Positions 16,657 to 25,223 are shown, counted from the stretch's first letter. The stretch is 32,089 bases of DNA from Betaproteobacteria bacterium (GCA_016868205.1 VGHR01000026.1:1-32089), one strand, 5' to 3'. Numbers and translations are program-made. The notes: a model not told the origin generated them from the sequence alone.

Positions 16657-17291
16657 AACGATCCTCCAATGCCACGGTCTACCTGATCGATGACGATGCT
16701 GGCGTGCGCGACGCGCTGGCCTGGCTTCTGCGGTCGCGCCGGCTGCTCAGCGAGCCCTTCGCATCGGCCGAGGCCTTTGTGGCCTTGATCGACCGGCCTG
16801 GCTTCGAGATCCGCGAACCCGCCTGCGCCCTGCTCGATGTGCGCATGGGCGCCCTCAGCGGGCTGGCCCTGTTTGAGCGCGTGGTTGAGCGGGGCTTGCT
16901 GAGCACCCTGCCCGTCATCTTTCTGACCGGCCATGCCGATGTACCCACAGCGGTCGATGCCGTCAAGCGGGGCGCTTTCGATTTTTTCGAAAAGCCGTTT
17001 TCCGACAATGCACTGGTCGATCGCATCGAGGCGGCTCTGCAACGGTCAGCGCAGGCGCTGGGCGAGCGAGACCACGCCCGAGAGGTGGGCGTGCGACTCG
17101 ACAGCCTGACCGAGCGTGAACGCGAGATCATGCAGCGCATCATCACCGGGCTGGCCAACAAACAGATCGCTGACGAGCTGAGCATCAGCGTGCGCACGGT
17201 GGAAGTTCACCGGGCCCGGGTGTTTGACAAAATGCTGGTCAAGTCAGCGGTTGAATTGGTCAACCTGCTGCGCGCCCCGGACAAAACATAG
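16653..17291 (+). CDS. LuxR/FixJ-type response regulator
   Basis: This is the 212-residue partner of the upstream kinase. The receiver domain (about 1-125) has the acidic pocket DDD at 13-15, phospho-acceptor D62 in ALLDVRMGAL, a switch Thr in LTGHAD and conserved K114 in FFEKPF. The C-terminal LuxR-type helix-turn-helix (about 150-205) has LTEREREIMQRIITGLANKQ and then SISVRTVEVHRARVFDKM. The FxFFEKPF receiver signature and this HTH are characteristic of FixJ-like transcription activators. Its ATG overlaps the kinase TGA (16653-16656), indicating stoichiometric coupled expression. No nearby promoter carries an obvious target site, so the regulon is unknown. Translation ends at a TAG 8 bp from the end of a possible convergent small ORF. 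Confidence 0.93.
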   Translation: MKRSSNATVYLIDDDAGVRDALAWLLRSRRLLSEPFASAEAFVALIDRPGFEIREPACALLDVRMGALSGLALFERVVERGLLSTLPVIFLTGHADVPTAVDAVKRGAFDFFEKPFSDNALVDRIEAALQRSAQALGERDHAREVGVRLDSLTEREREIMQRIITGLANKQIADELSISVRTVEVHRARVFDKMLVKSAVELVNLLRAPDKT

Positions 17292-17298
17292 CCGCCGT

Positions 17299-17436
17299 TC
17301 AGCGCCGGCCAGGGTCTGTGTCTTCGGTGTGGTCTTCGGGGCGCTCGCCCCTGGGCCGCCCTGAAAACATGGTCCACCAGACGATGAACACCAGCAAGGC
17401 CAGCGCCAGCAAGGCTTCGAGCAACAACAGGGTCAT
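17299..17436 (-). CDS. Possible small single-span membrane protein (45 residues)
   Basis: On the minus strand, between the response regulator and mltA, an ORF begins with ATG at 17436, whose codon overlaps the mltA ATG inside a CATG palindrome. It encodes one strongly hydrophobic helix (LLLLEALLALALLVFIVWW) followed by a hydrophilic, charged tail rich in Arg, Glu and Asp. Its codons are mostly G/C-ending, and it fills a region otherwise without a gene. An in-frame upstream ATG at 17502 would add 22 further partly hydrophobic residues but would lie antisense within mltA. No Shine-Dalgarno is visible for either start, which lowers confidence. No family recognised; if real it would be a small inner-membrane protein of unknown role. 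Confidence 0.4.
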   Translation of the reverse strand: MTLLLLEALLALALLVFIVWWTMFSGRPRGERPEDHTEDTDPGRR

Positions 17437-18640
17437 GGCAACACAACAAACCGACGCGAGCGCAAAAACGCGGATTATCCTCAGCGTCCTGTTCCCCCTC
17501 ATGGGTCTGGTGTCTTGTGCCAGCGTGGAGCTGCCACCGGTCCCGCCGCAGGCCGCTGGCCCTGCGATTGACGCGCAGCCGGCGCCGGCCGAGACGAGCG
17601 CTCAGACCGCGGCGCCGGGTCAGCCGAACCTCGGTGGCCCCATCCTGCAGCGCAGCAAGAGCCGATGGGTGCCGGTCGCCTGGTCTGAGCTGCCGGGCTG
17701 GTCGGACGATCCAGTGGAGCAAGTCTGGCAGGCCCAGTTACACAGCTGCCGCAGGCCCCATCCGGCCTTCGCTGCGCTGTGTCCCCAAATCGGCCAGTTG
17801 GCTCAGGCCCCTCCACACACCCAGCGCGAGTGGATGACGAAGCACTTACAGCCCTACCGGATAGAAGAACCAGACGGCAAAAGTGAGGGCTTGCTCACCA
17901 GCTACTTCGAGCCCATACTTGCTGCGCGGCGCCACAGAGACGCCCAGCACAGCGTGCCCCTGTACGCCCCGCCGGCGGACCTGGCCGGCCGCAAGCCGTG
18001 GTTCACGCGACAGGAAATCGACACCCTGCCGGCCGCACGCAAGGCCCTGCAGGGACGCGAGATCGCTTGGCTGGCCGACCCGATCGACGCCATGCTGCTG
18101 CACATCCAGGGCTCAGGGCGGCTGCTGCTGACCGACGCAGAGGGCCGACAGCGCCAGGTGCGCGCGGCCTTCGCCGGATCCAACGACCAACCCTATCGCA
18201 GCATCAACCAATGGCTGATCGAGCAAGGCGTGCAGCGCATCCACCCCTGGCCCGAAGCCACCAAGGCCTGGGCGGCGCAACACCCGCAGCGGGTTCAAGC
18301 CCTGCTCTGGAGCAACCCGCGCTATGTATTCTTTCGCGAAGAAGCGATCGCCGACCCGCTGGAGGGACCCCGAGGGGCGCAAGGAGTCCCGCTGAGCGCC
18401 GGGCGATCGATTGCGGTGGATCCGGGCAGCATCCCCTACGGAACTCCCGTCTGGCTGGTTTCGCGCGGGCCGGTGGCGCCGCTGGCGCGGCTGGTCATGG
18501 CCCAGGATACCGGCAGCGCCATCGTTGGCGCCATCCGGGCCGACTACTTTGCCGGCACTGGCGAGGCGGCAGGGCAGTGGGCCGCCCGCATTCGGCAGCC
18601 CCTTCAGCTGTGGGCCTTATGGCCACGAACGGCGCGATGA
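17435..18640 (+). CDS. mltA: Membrane-bound lytic murein transglycosylase A (lipoprotein)
   Basis: MltA cleaves the glycan strands of peptidoglycan, leaving 1,6-anhydromuramyl ends. The protein has 401 residues. It starts with a signal peptide whose lipobox is LVSC (lipidated Cys at about residue 28), followed by a Pro/Ala-rich linker. The MltA domain then shows EGLLTSYFEPIL, the IDAMLLHIQGSGRL segment and the C-terminal 3D region with SIAVDPGSIPYGTPVWL. The catalytic Asp lies in MAQDTGSAIVGAIRADYF, equivalent to E. coli D308, and the family ending reads QPLQLWALWP. The chosen ATG (17435) places the lipobox at a normal distance; an open extension back to 17318 lacks a signal-like sequence. 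Lipidation implies attachment to the outer membrane. Confidence 0.92.
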   Translation: MATQQTDASAKTRIILSVLFPLMGLVSCASVELPPVPPQAAGPAIDAQPAPAETSAQTAAPGQPNLGGPILQRSKSRWVPVAWSELPGWSDDPVEQVWQAQLHSCRRPHPAFAALCPQIGQLAQAPPHTQREWMTKHLQPYRIEEPDGKSEGLLTSYFEPILAARRHRDAQHSVPLYAPPADLAGRKPWFTRQEIDTLPAARKALQGREIAWLADPIDAMLLHIQGSGRLLLTDAEGRQRQVRAAFAGSNDQPYRSINQWLIEQGVQRIHPWPEATKAWAAQHPQRVQALLWSNPRYVFFREEAIADPLEGPRGAQGVPLSAGRSIAVDPGSIPYGTPVWLVSRGPVAPLARLVMAQDTGSAIVGAIRADYFAGTGEAAGQWAARIRQPLQLWALWPRTAR

Positions 18641-18738
18641 GCTAGCGGCCTGGGAGAACAACAACACAAAAGCCAGGTCCTGGGCAGTCATTGAAATGTC
18701 GGCTAGCGCCAGCCCACGGGGGACTGTGGTGCACAGGC

Positions 18739-19885
18739 TCAAGCCATGACGAGCTGAGGGTCCGGATTGGGCGGCACCAATATGAGTGGCTCGATCACAA
18801 CCTGGTGTGCAGACGCCGCAGACCACAGGCCGCTGTCATCTCTTGTGTAGAGCTCGTACTCGCCTAGCACTAGCCCCTCGGTGAACATGTCGGTGCTCTG
18901 GTGGCCAGCGTTGAGAGCGACGCTGTTCCAAAATTCGTCATCAAGCATCTCGATGCCTGCCAGGTCAGCTGGAACTTTGTCCGTACGCACCAGATAGGCC
19001 ACCCCCGGCTCCGAGCTGCTCACCCGCACATCGTCCCCGACTTCAACCTCCACATCCCGGCTGGTGCTGCCGTCCGGGTTGAAGCGCTGCACAAACACGG
19101 CCCTCGGGCCCGTCTCCCGCGTCGCTCACGCGCAGCAGCACCGGCCCGGCGTAGCCGGCAGGAAGATTGAGGGTGTAGCGGCCCTCAGCGTCGAGGGCAG
19201 CCTGGGCCAGCAACCGGCCCGAAGCGTCATAGGCGCTGATGGTCAGCCCATGTCCGCTGACGGCCGGCCCCAGGGTGATCGCTCCCTGCACCGTGGCCGC
19301 GCTCGGGGGCGGCGGATCGGGAGCCGGTGCGGGTGAAGGCGCCGAGCCACTCGAGTTGCCTTGCAGGGCCAGGGTGGCGAGCGCGCCTGCACCTCCCAGC
19401 ACCAGGGGGCCGGGCGGCCAAAGCGCCGACCACTGCGCCGCCAGCTGCGCCTTGAACTGCGCCATGAATTCGGCCATACGCTGGGCCATCGGATGGGCCG
19501 AGGCGTTTGCAGGGGCCGAAACTGTCGCCGGCGAGGACGCCGGGACCCACCCACCGAGGGTGCTCGCAGGCGCTGACTCAGCTGCCGCGTAGAGACCGCC
19601 TGGTGGCTCAGCCTCGTCAAGTGCAGTCGTCTTTGCGGCCGCTTCGACCTTAACCTCCCGATCGTCTGCCGGTCGACTTGTCGGCCGTTCGTCAGCGGGT
19701 GCCGCTGGACCCTGAGGCACATCGCCGTCGCGCCCCCCATCATCGTTGACGCGTCGTTTTCTACTCCGAGTGGTGCGCATTCGGAGACCCGCTGCACCTC
19801 CCGACCTAGGGCCCTCGGGCTCTGCCAGAGGCGAAGATGAGCCCGGGAAAAGGGGCGCTGGCGGGGTTTTCTTCACAATGCGCAA
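18739..19885 (-). pseudogene. Adhesin-like surface protein gene with one Ig-like repeat, disrupted by a frameshift
   Basis: Two minus-strand frames together encode one protein. The first (from 19885, TTG, or more likely ATG 19780) has a basic patch RSRKRR, a long Ala/Pro-rich region, a glycine-rich hydrophobic stretch PLVLGGAGALATLAL and a Pro linker. Its Ig-like beta segment runs through ISAYDASGRLLAQAALDAEG and PVLLRVSDAGDG, then goes off in an unrelated tail ending at 19043. The second frame takes over at about 19098-19112 and continues as VFVQRFNPDGSTSRDVEVEV, then SSSEPGVAYLVRTDK, DDEFWNSVAL, and GLVLGEYELYTRDDSGLWSA. That series (SS-EPGxAYLV, WNSVAL, GxYELYxxDxxGxxSAAS) resembles the repeats of large Bap/RTX-type adhesins. 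One extra base in the GGGCCC/GGGCC run would explain the shift. With a single repeat it is much shorter than such adhesins. Real decay, sequencing error and programmed shifting cannot be separated here. Confidence 0.6.
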
Positions 19886-20032
19886 CCAGACCGCGAACGG
19901 ACCAGACTCCCGTCAAAAAAAGTCTAATTGTGAATCGGCGCAACAAATCATGCCGAAGCGCTCACTTGCCCGCCTGGATTCGTAAGCCCTCGGGGCCTTA
20001 AGGCTTGTCGAGCCTGGCCTAGGTGCGCGGCA

Positions 20033-20038
20033 TACAAT
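20033..20038 (+). promoter_or_regulatory. Possible -10 element upstream of yajC
   Basis: TACAAT matches the -10 consensus at 5/6 positions and lies 82 bp upstream of the yajC start. The nearest TTG-type -35 (TTGTCG, 20005-20010) is 22 bp away, longer than normal, so the promoter call is weak. The 235-bp gap between the adhesin-like gene and yajC shows no other gene. Confidence 0.22.
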
Positions 20039-20120
20039 CAGAAGTTTTGCGGCCTCACAGCCGGTAGCGGCAGCGTGTCCGCATGCCGCTGGCCCTGACC
20101 TCAACCTCTGGAGCTTGCCC

Positions 20121-20453
20121 GTGTTCATTTCCTCCGCCTTTGCCCAAGCCGCACCCGCCCCAGCCGGTGGCGGCGACATGATGTCCTCCCTGGCCAGCAT
20201 GCTGCCCCTGCTGCTGATGTTCGTGGTGCTCTACTTCGTCATGATCCGGCCCCAAATGAAGAAACAAAAAGAGCACCGGGCCATGATCGAGGCCTTGGCC
20301 AAGGGCGACGAGGTCGTCACCGCCGGCGGACTGCTCGGCCGCGTCAGCCGTATTGACGATGCCTTCATTGCGGTCGAGCTGAGCGCGGGCGTCGAAGTGC
20401 AGATGCAGCGCGCCTCGGTGGTGCAAGTTCTGCCCAAGGGCACGATGAAGTAA
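20121..20453 (+). CDS. yajC: Preprotein translocase subunit YajC
   Basis: YajC is a small single-span inner-membrane partner of SecDF. The 110 residues contain an Ala/Pro-rich N-terminus (FISSAFAQAAPAPAGG), one membrane helix (ASMLPLLLMFVVLYFVMIRP) and the cytoplasmic family motif RPQMKKQKEHRAMIEALAKG, followed by DEVVTAGGLLGRV. The GTG start at 20121 is chosen because GGAG lies seven bases upstream. A TTG six bases earlier would be too close to that site. It heads the yajC-secD-secF cluster, with 87 bp before secD. In many proteobacteria queA and tgt precede yajC; here the upstream neighbour is instead the frameshifted adhesin-like gene. Confidence 0.95.
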   Translation: MFISSAFAQAAPAPAGGGDMMSSLASMLPLLLMFVVLYFVMIRPQMKKQKEHRAMIEALAKGDEVVTAGGLLGRVSRIDDAFIAVELSAGVEVQMQRASVVQVLPKGTMK

Positions 20454-20540
20454 TCCCGTCCGGGGCAATCCATCGCCCCGGCGCCTCGTCTGCCTGCGGA
20501 CCGCTCCCCAGCGCCGATCTGCCCCTAGCCCCAAGTTGCC

Positions 20541-22409
20541 ATGAACCGCTATCCGATCTGGAAATATCTGGTGCTCGCCGTCACCCTGGTGATCGCGGCC
20601 CTCTACACGCTGCCCAACTTCTTTGGTGAAGCTCCAGCCGTACAGGTTTCCAGCCTCAAGGCCATGACCAAGGTCGACGAGAGCACAGTCGGCCGGGTCG
20701 AAGAGGCCCTGAAGAACGCCGGCGTCAAGGCCGAAGAAGTGGTCCTCGACGGTAATTCGGTACGCGCGCGATTTGACACCCCGGACAACCAGCTCAGGGC
20801 CAAGGATGCCCTCCAGAAAGCCCTGATCCCCGACCCGAGCAATCCGACCTTCATCGTGGCGCTCAATCTGGTCTCGCGTTCGCCGACCTGGTTGCGCAGC
20901 GTCCACGCCATGCCGATGTACCTGGGCCTGGACCTGCGCGGTGGCGTTCACTTCATGCTGCAGGTGGACATGCAGGCGGCTCTGACCAAACGCGCCGACT
21001 CGCTGGCTGGAGACCTGCGCTTGGCTTTGCGCGAGAAAAGCCTGCGCTACGAAGACCTGGTGCGCGATGGAAACTCGGTGCAAATGCGGCTGCCCGATCA
21101 GGCCACAGCCAACGCCGTCGAGCGCCTGCTTCAGGAGCAGTTTGCCGACCTGCAGGCGCGAACCAGCGCCGATGGCGCGAAGATCCGGCTGGTTGCCAGC
21201 ATTCGGCCCGAGGCCCTGCGCAAGGTCCAGGATCAGGCCCTCAAGCAGAACATCACCACCCTGCACAACCGCATCAATGAACTGGGCGTGTCCGAGCCGG
21301 TCATCCAACAACAGGGGATTGACCGCATCGTGGTGCAGCTGCCGGGCGTGCAGGATACGGCCAAGGCCAAGGATATTCTGGGTCGCACCGCCACCCTGGA
21401 GATGCGCCTGGTCGACGAAAGCGCTGAGGCTCGGGCGGCCGAGATCGGTGGCGGCCTGGTGCCCTTCAATTCCGAACGCTTCATCGACCGCGAAGGTCGG
21501 CCCATCATTCTCAAGAAACGGGTCGAACTCACCGGCGAGAGCCTGACCGATGCGCAGCCGGGCTTCGACTCGCAGACCCAGCAGCCCAAAGTGGACCTGA
21601 CGGTCGATGCCAAGGGCGGTCGCATCATGCGCGATGTCAGCCGCGAGAACCTGAAAAAACGCATGGCCATCGTGCTGTTTGAAAAAGGCAAAGGTGAAGT
21701 ACTCACCGCCCCCGTAATCCAAGGCGAGTTGGGCAATCGCTTCCAGATCTCTGGCTCCATGAGCACGGTAGAGGCCAACGATCTGGCCCTGTTGCTGCGC
21801 GCCGGCTCGCTGGCAGCGCCGATGGACATCATCGAGGAGCGCACCATCGGCCCGAGCCTGGGCGCAGAAAACATCGCCAAAGGATTTAACAGCGTCACCT
21901 GGGGCTTTGTAGCCATCGTGATCTTCATGGCCGCCTACTACATGCTCTTTGGCCTGATCTCGGGTCTGGCCTTGGCGGTCAACCTGCTGCTGCTGGTGGC
22001 CGTGCTGTCCATGCTGCAGGCCACCCTTACCCTGCCGGGCATGGCTGCCATGGCGCTGGCCCTGGGCATGGCGATTGACTCGAATGTGCTGATTAATGAA
22101 CGGGTGCGCGAAGAGTTGCGTAACGGCGCGGCGCCGCAAGCGGCCATTCACGCCGGCTATGAGCGCGCCTGGGCCACTATTTTGGACTCCAACATCACCA
22201 CCCTGATCGCCGGTCTGGCCCTGCTGATTTTCGGCTCGGGTCCGGTACGCGGCTTCGCAGTAGTGCACTGCATCGGCATCGTCACGAGTATGTTCTCGGC
22301 CGTGTTTTTCTCGCGGGGCCTGGTCAACCTGTGGTACGGCCGCCAGAAAAAACTCAAATCGGTTTCCATCGGCACGGTCTGGCGGCCTGGCGCCAGCACC
22401 AAACCCTGA
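20541..22409 (+). CDS. secD: Protein translocase subunit SecD
   Basis: SecD with SecF uses the proton gradient to pull exported proteins through SecYEG from the periplasmic side. The 622 residues match the proteobacterial SecD size. An N-terminal helix (KYLVLAVTLVIAALYTLPNF) is followed by a large periplasmic region starting with the MYLGLDLRGGVHFMLQV motif. The family's IGPSLGAENI motif precedes five further helices, which include GMAIDSNVLINERVREEL with the conserved Asp of the proton path. The last helices end at SAVFFSRGLVNLWYGRQKK. The ATG at 20541 gives the expected N-terminus, although the ribosome-binding site (caagttgcc) is weak. secF begins 12 bp after the stop. Confidence 0.97.
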   Translation: MNRYPIWKYLVLAVTLVIAALYTLPNFFGEAPAVQVSSLKAMTKVDESTVGRVEEALKNAGVKAEEVVLDGNSVRARFDTPDNQLRAKDALQKALIPDPSNPTFIVALNLVSRSPTWLRSVHAMPMYLGLDLRGGVHFMLQVDMQAALTKRADSLAGDLRLALREKSLRYEDLVRDGNSVQMRLPDQATANAVERLLQEQFADLQARTSADGAKIRLVASIRPEALRKVQDQALKQNITTLHNRINELGVSEPVIQQQGIDRIVVQLPGVQDTAKAKDILGRTATLEMRLVDESAEARAAEIGGGLVPFNSERFIDREGRPIILKKRVELTGESLTDAQPGFDSQTQQPKVDLTVDAKGGRIMRDVSRENLKKRMAIVLFEKGKGEVLTAPVIQGELGNRFQISGSMSTVEANDLALLLRAGSLAAPMDIIEERTIGPSLGAENIAKGFNSVTWGFVAIVIFMAAYYMLFGLISGLALAVNLLLLVAVLSMLQATLTLPGMAAMALALGMAIDSNVLINERVREELRNGAAPQAAIHAGYERAWATILDSNITTLIAGLALLIFGSGPVRGFAVVHCIGIVTSMFSAVFFSRGLVNLWYGRQKKLKSVSIGTVWRPGASTKP

Positions 22410-22421
22410 GGGAGCGCACAC

Positions 22422-23378
22422 ATGGAATTCTTCAAGATCGGCCGCGACATCCCGTTCATGCGGCATGCCAAGGTCTTCAATGCGATTTCGCTGATCACCT
22501 TCGTCCTGGCCGTGTTCTTTTTGTTCACGCGCGGGCTGCATCTGTCGATCGAGTTCACCGGCGGCACCCTGATGGAGGTGAGCTACAGCCAAAGCGCCGA
22601 TCTGGGCAAGGTGCGCAGCACCGTGGCGAGTCTGGGTTACACCGATGTGCAGGTGCAAAACTTCGGCACGGCCCGCGATGTGATGATCCGGCTGCCTGCT
22701 CAAAAAGGGGTGAGCACAACCCAGCAAAGCGAACAGGTGATGCAGACGCTACGCGCAAGCGATGCCAGCGTGACCCTCAGACGCACCGAATTTGTCGGCC
22801 CCCAAATCGGCGACGAGTTGGCCGCCGACGGCCTCAAGGCGCTGGCCATGGTGGTGGTCGGCATCATGATCTATCTGGCCTTCCGTTTTGAGTGGAAGTT
22901 CGCAGTCTCAGCCATCATCGCCAACCTGCACGATGTGGTGATCATCCTGGGCTTCTTCGCTTTTTTCCAGTGGGAATTCTCTCTGGCGGTACTGGCAGCC
23001 GTGCTGGCGGTGCTCGGGTATTCGGTCAACGAGTCGGTGGTGATCTTTGATCGAATTCGCGAGAACTTCAGGCGCTACCGCAAGATGAACACCGTGCAGA
23101 TCATCGACAACGCCATCACCTCGACGATCAGCCGCACCATCATCACGCACGGTTCAACGCAGATCATGGTGCTGTCCATGCTGCTTTTTGGCGGGCCAAC
23201 GCTGTTTTACTTTGCGCTGGCACTGACCATCGGCATTTGTTTTGGCATCTATTCGTCGGTCTTCGTGGCCGCCGCAGTCGCAATGTGGCTGGGCCTCGAG
23301 CGCGAAGACCTGATCAAGCCGACTTCGCGCAAGGACGGCCAAGATCCGAACGATCCAAACGCAGGCGCGGTGGTCTGA
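22422..23378 (+). CDS. secF: Protein translocase subunit SecF
   Basis: SecF, 318 residues, is the partner of SecD. It has six predicted membrane helices, the first being FNAISLITFVLAVFFLFT. The periplasmic segment begins LSIEFTGGTLMEV, the SecF counterpart of the SecD DLRGG motif. The cytoplasmic-side signature reads VNESVVIFDRIRENFR with its conserved Asp, followed by NAITSTISRTIITHGSTQ. A GAGGGAG ribosome-binding site lies before the ATG. The stop is 50 bp from the end of the convergent smg gene, and no strong intrinsic terminator is visible between them. Confidence 0.97.
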   Translation: MEFFKIGRDIPFMRHAKVFNAISLITFVLAVFFLFTRGLHLSIEFTGGTLMEVSYSQSADLGKVRSTVASLGYTDVQVQNFGTARDVMIRLPAQKGVSTTQQSEQVMQTLRASDASVTLRRTEFVGPQIGDELAADGLKALAMVVVGIMIYLAFRFEWKFAVSAIIANLHDVVIILGFFAFFQWEFSLAVLAAVLAVLGYSVNESVVIFDRIRENFRRYRKMNTVQIIDNAITSTISRTIITHGSTQIMVLSMLLFGGPTLFYFALALTIGICFGIYSSVFVAAAVAMWLGLEREDLIKPTSRKDGQDPNDPNAGAVV

Positions 23379-23427
23379 GAGCAGCCCCTTCGGCCCCATG
23401 GGAGCCGCACGCCGCTAGGGCCGCCGC

Positions 23428-23919
23428 TCAGTGCGGCAGGCGCTCACTGCTGTCGTCGCACAATTCGTCGAGCACCAAGGCATCGGGCTCCTGCCCCAGG
23501 CTCCAGTAGACCATGAGCACGATGATCTTGAAGTCATCGAGCGCCAGGGACTCGCCCACCACCGCCATGGCGCGATCGACCACAATCTCTCGCAGATGCG
23601 GCGGCAGCACGCCCGCGCGCTCAAGAAAGGTAAGAAAGCCCAGGACCTGGAGCCCCAGGTGTTGACGCTCGGCCTGTGAATAGACACGCAGGCTGCCCTC
23701 GGATTGGGGCAGGGCGCAGACGCCGGAGTTGCGGTCTTCTGGGGAACACAAGCGACTGGTCTGGGCGGCCAATTGCAAGCCATCGAGCCAGATCAGTGCC
23801 GCCTCAATCTCTTCGGCCTCGAACCCGGCCGCACTGAGCTTGCGTCCGAGTTGAGGGGCCTCAGGGCAGGCATCGCCTTGCCAGTAGTTTTCGTACACAT
23901 AGACCAAAACCTCGAACAT
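23428..23919 (-). CDS. smg: Smg/DUF494 family protein
   Basis: This 163-residue protein of the Smg (DUF494) family is usually found beside dprA and def in gamma- and betaproteobacteria, as here. It begins MFEVLVYVYENYWQGDACPE, the conserved family N-terminus, and continues with a helical body (LGFLTFLERAGVLPPHLREI and then DDFKIIVLMVYWSLGQEPDA). It appears soluble and has no known catalytic residues. The biochemical function of the family is not established to my knowledge. A TATATT element lies only 9 bp upstream of the ATG on the minus strand, so if used as a -10 the transcript would be nearly leaderless. dprA lies upstream on the same strand with a 103-bp gap. Confidence 0.9.
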   Translation of the reverse strand: MFEVLVYVYENYWQGDACPEAPQLGRKLSAAGFEAEEIEAALIWLDGLQLAAQTSRLCSPEDRNSGVCALPQSEGSLRVYSQAERQHLGLQVLGFLTFLERAGVLPPHLREIVVDRAMAVVGESLALDDFKIIVLMVYWSLGQEPDALVLDELCDDSSERLPH

Positions 23920-24022
23920 AGCCCCAATATACCCCAGGCCGGCGCAGCGGTGGCAGGTTCACGAACCGCGCACACAAAGGCCCCGCGATTGGGCACCTCG
24001 CCCGCTTTGCGCCCACCGCTCT

Positions 24023-25063
24023 TTAGCGGTCTGTCGGCCAGCCACAGCGCAATTGCAGGGCGTCAAGACCCGTGGGCTCAAAGCCGAGCGCCTGCAACAC
24101 CGCATCATCGCTGGGGGCCTGTTTCCCGCTTTCGGGCGGGGGATGCGCGGCCGCCAACGGGAGCCGATGGTCCAAGCCCTCCAAAACATCCTGGACGCAG
24201 GTGACCAGACGCGCCCCCTCCACGATGAGGCGATGACAGCCCTGCGACTGCGGCGTATCAATGGAGCCCGGGATGGCCATCACCTCCTTGCCCTGCTCCG
24301 CGGCAAGCCGGGCCGTGATCAGCGAGCCGGATTTCAAATTCGCCTCCACCACCAAAGTGGCACTGGCCAAGCCCGCGAGAATGCGGTTGCGCTGAGGGAA
24401 GTGGTGGTTCAGGGGAGGGGTGCCCAGCAGGAACTCGCTGACGATGGCGCCACTGCCCACGATGCGCCGTGCCAGATCCAGGTGGCGGCGTGGATAGACC
24501 CGGTCCAGGCCGGTGCCCACGACAGCCACCGTCTGACCCCCGCCCTCCAGAGCGCCGGTATGCGCCGCCCCATCCACCCCGGCCGCCAGCCCCGACACGA
24601 TGCACACGCCGGCCTGGGCCAGAGCCTCGGAAAAAGCCCGCGCATGCTGCTCGCCTTGCGGCGTGGGATTGCGGCTGCCCACCACGGCCAACACCGGACC
24701 GGCCCACCCGCGGCCCGCACTCCATTGCCGCGCCAAGGCACCGGCTGCAAAGAGCAGCAGAGGGGGGTCATCGATATCGAGCAGGCGGGAGGGATAACCG
24801 GCATCGCCCAGGGCAAAAACAAAGCGGTCTTCACCCGCGCCCAACCACGACCGGGTAGCCTGCAGCGCCACGGGCCCGTCATCGGGCGGACTGATAAGCG
24901 CCGGCAAAAGGCGCTCGAGCTGGGCCGCTTGCGACACCGCCTGCGGCTGCTCGAAGACCACGACGGGCGAGCCCGCCACAGCCAGCAGTCGCCGGGCCTG
25001 GGCCCGACTGACCCCGGGTGTCAACAACAAACGCAACCAGGCCTCTAACTCTTCCTCGGGCAT
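24023..25063 (-). CDS. dprA: DNA-processing protein DprA (shortened C-terminus)
   Basis: DprA binds incoming single-stranded DNA during natural transformation and loads RecA. The 346 residues include an N-terminal helical domain (EAWLRLLLTPGVSRAQARRL) and the complete Rossmann-like core: VLAVVGSRNPTPQGEQ, VSGLAAGVDGAAHTGAL, VAVVGTGLDRVYPRRH, FPQRNRILAGLASATLVVEA, SGSLITARLAAEQGKEVMAI and PGSIDTPQSQGCHRLI. The C-terminal winged-helix domain starts (LQALGFEPTGLDALQLRCGW) but stops right after PTDR. It lacks the usual final strand pair, about 20-25 residues, and neither other frame restores a convincing ending. The core should still bind DNA. The gene is divergent from def with 160 bp between, and shares its strand with smg. 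Confidence 0.9.
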   Translation of the reverse strand: MPEEELEAWLRLLLTPGVSRAQARRLLAVAGSPVVVFEQPQAVSQAAQLERLLPALISPPDDGPVALQATRSWLGAGEDRFVFALGDAGYPSRLLDIDDPPLLLFAAGALARQWSAGRGWAGPVLAVVGSRNPTPQGEQHARAFSEALAQAGVCIVSGLAAGVDGAAHTGALEGGGQTVAVVGTGLDRVYPRRHLDLARRIVGSGAIVSEFLLGTPPLNHHFPQRNRILAGLASATLVVEANLKSGSLITARLAAEQGKEVMAIPGSIDTPQSQGCHRLIVEGARLVTCVQDVLEGLDHRLPLAAAHPPPESGKQAPSDDAVLQALGFEPTGLDALQLRCGWPTDR

Positions 25064-25223
25064 GCAGCCCCTCGCGGCTGTGTGGGATCGGTCAGTTTAG
25101 GTCGGAGGGGCCCGCTGGGGAGCCCGGTCGCACATCAGGGACGATGTTTAACTTTCGACCGCCTCCGATCGGGGGCGAGGGCTTTGGACAGACAATAGGG
25201 GGCTGCCGCTTTTTCGCCCTGCC

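Noticed and set aside
20055..22727. 890-codon open frame on the minus strand opposite yajC-secD-secF
   Set aside because: The plus strand encodes three unmistakable Sec genes here. The minus-strand translation is His/Gln/Gly-rich with no domain, typical of an antisense frame in GC-rich DNA with strong third-position bias.
24053..25048. 331-codon plus-strand frame opposite dprA
   Set aside because: dprA motifs on the minus strand are clear. The plus-strand product is Arg/Gln/His-rich with no domain.
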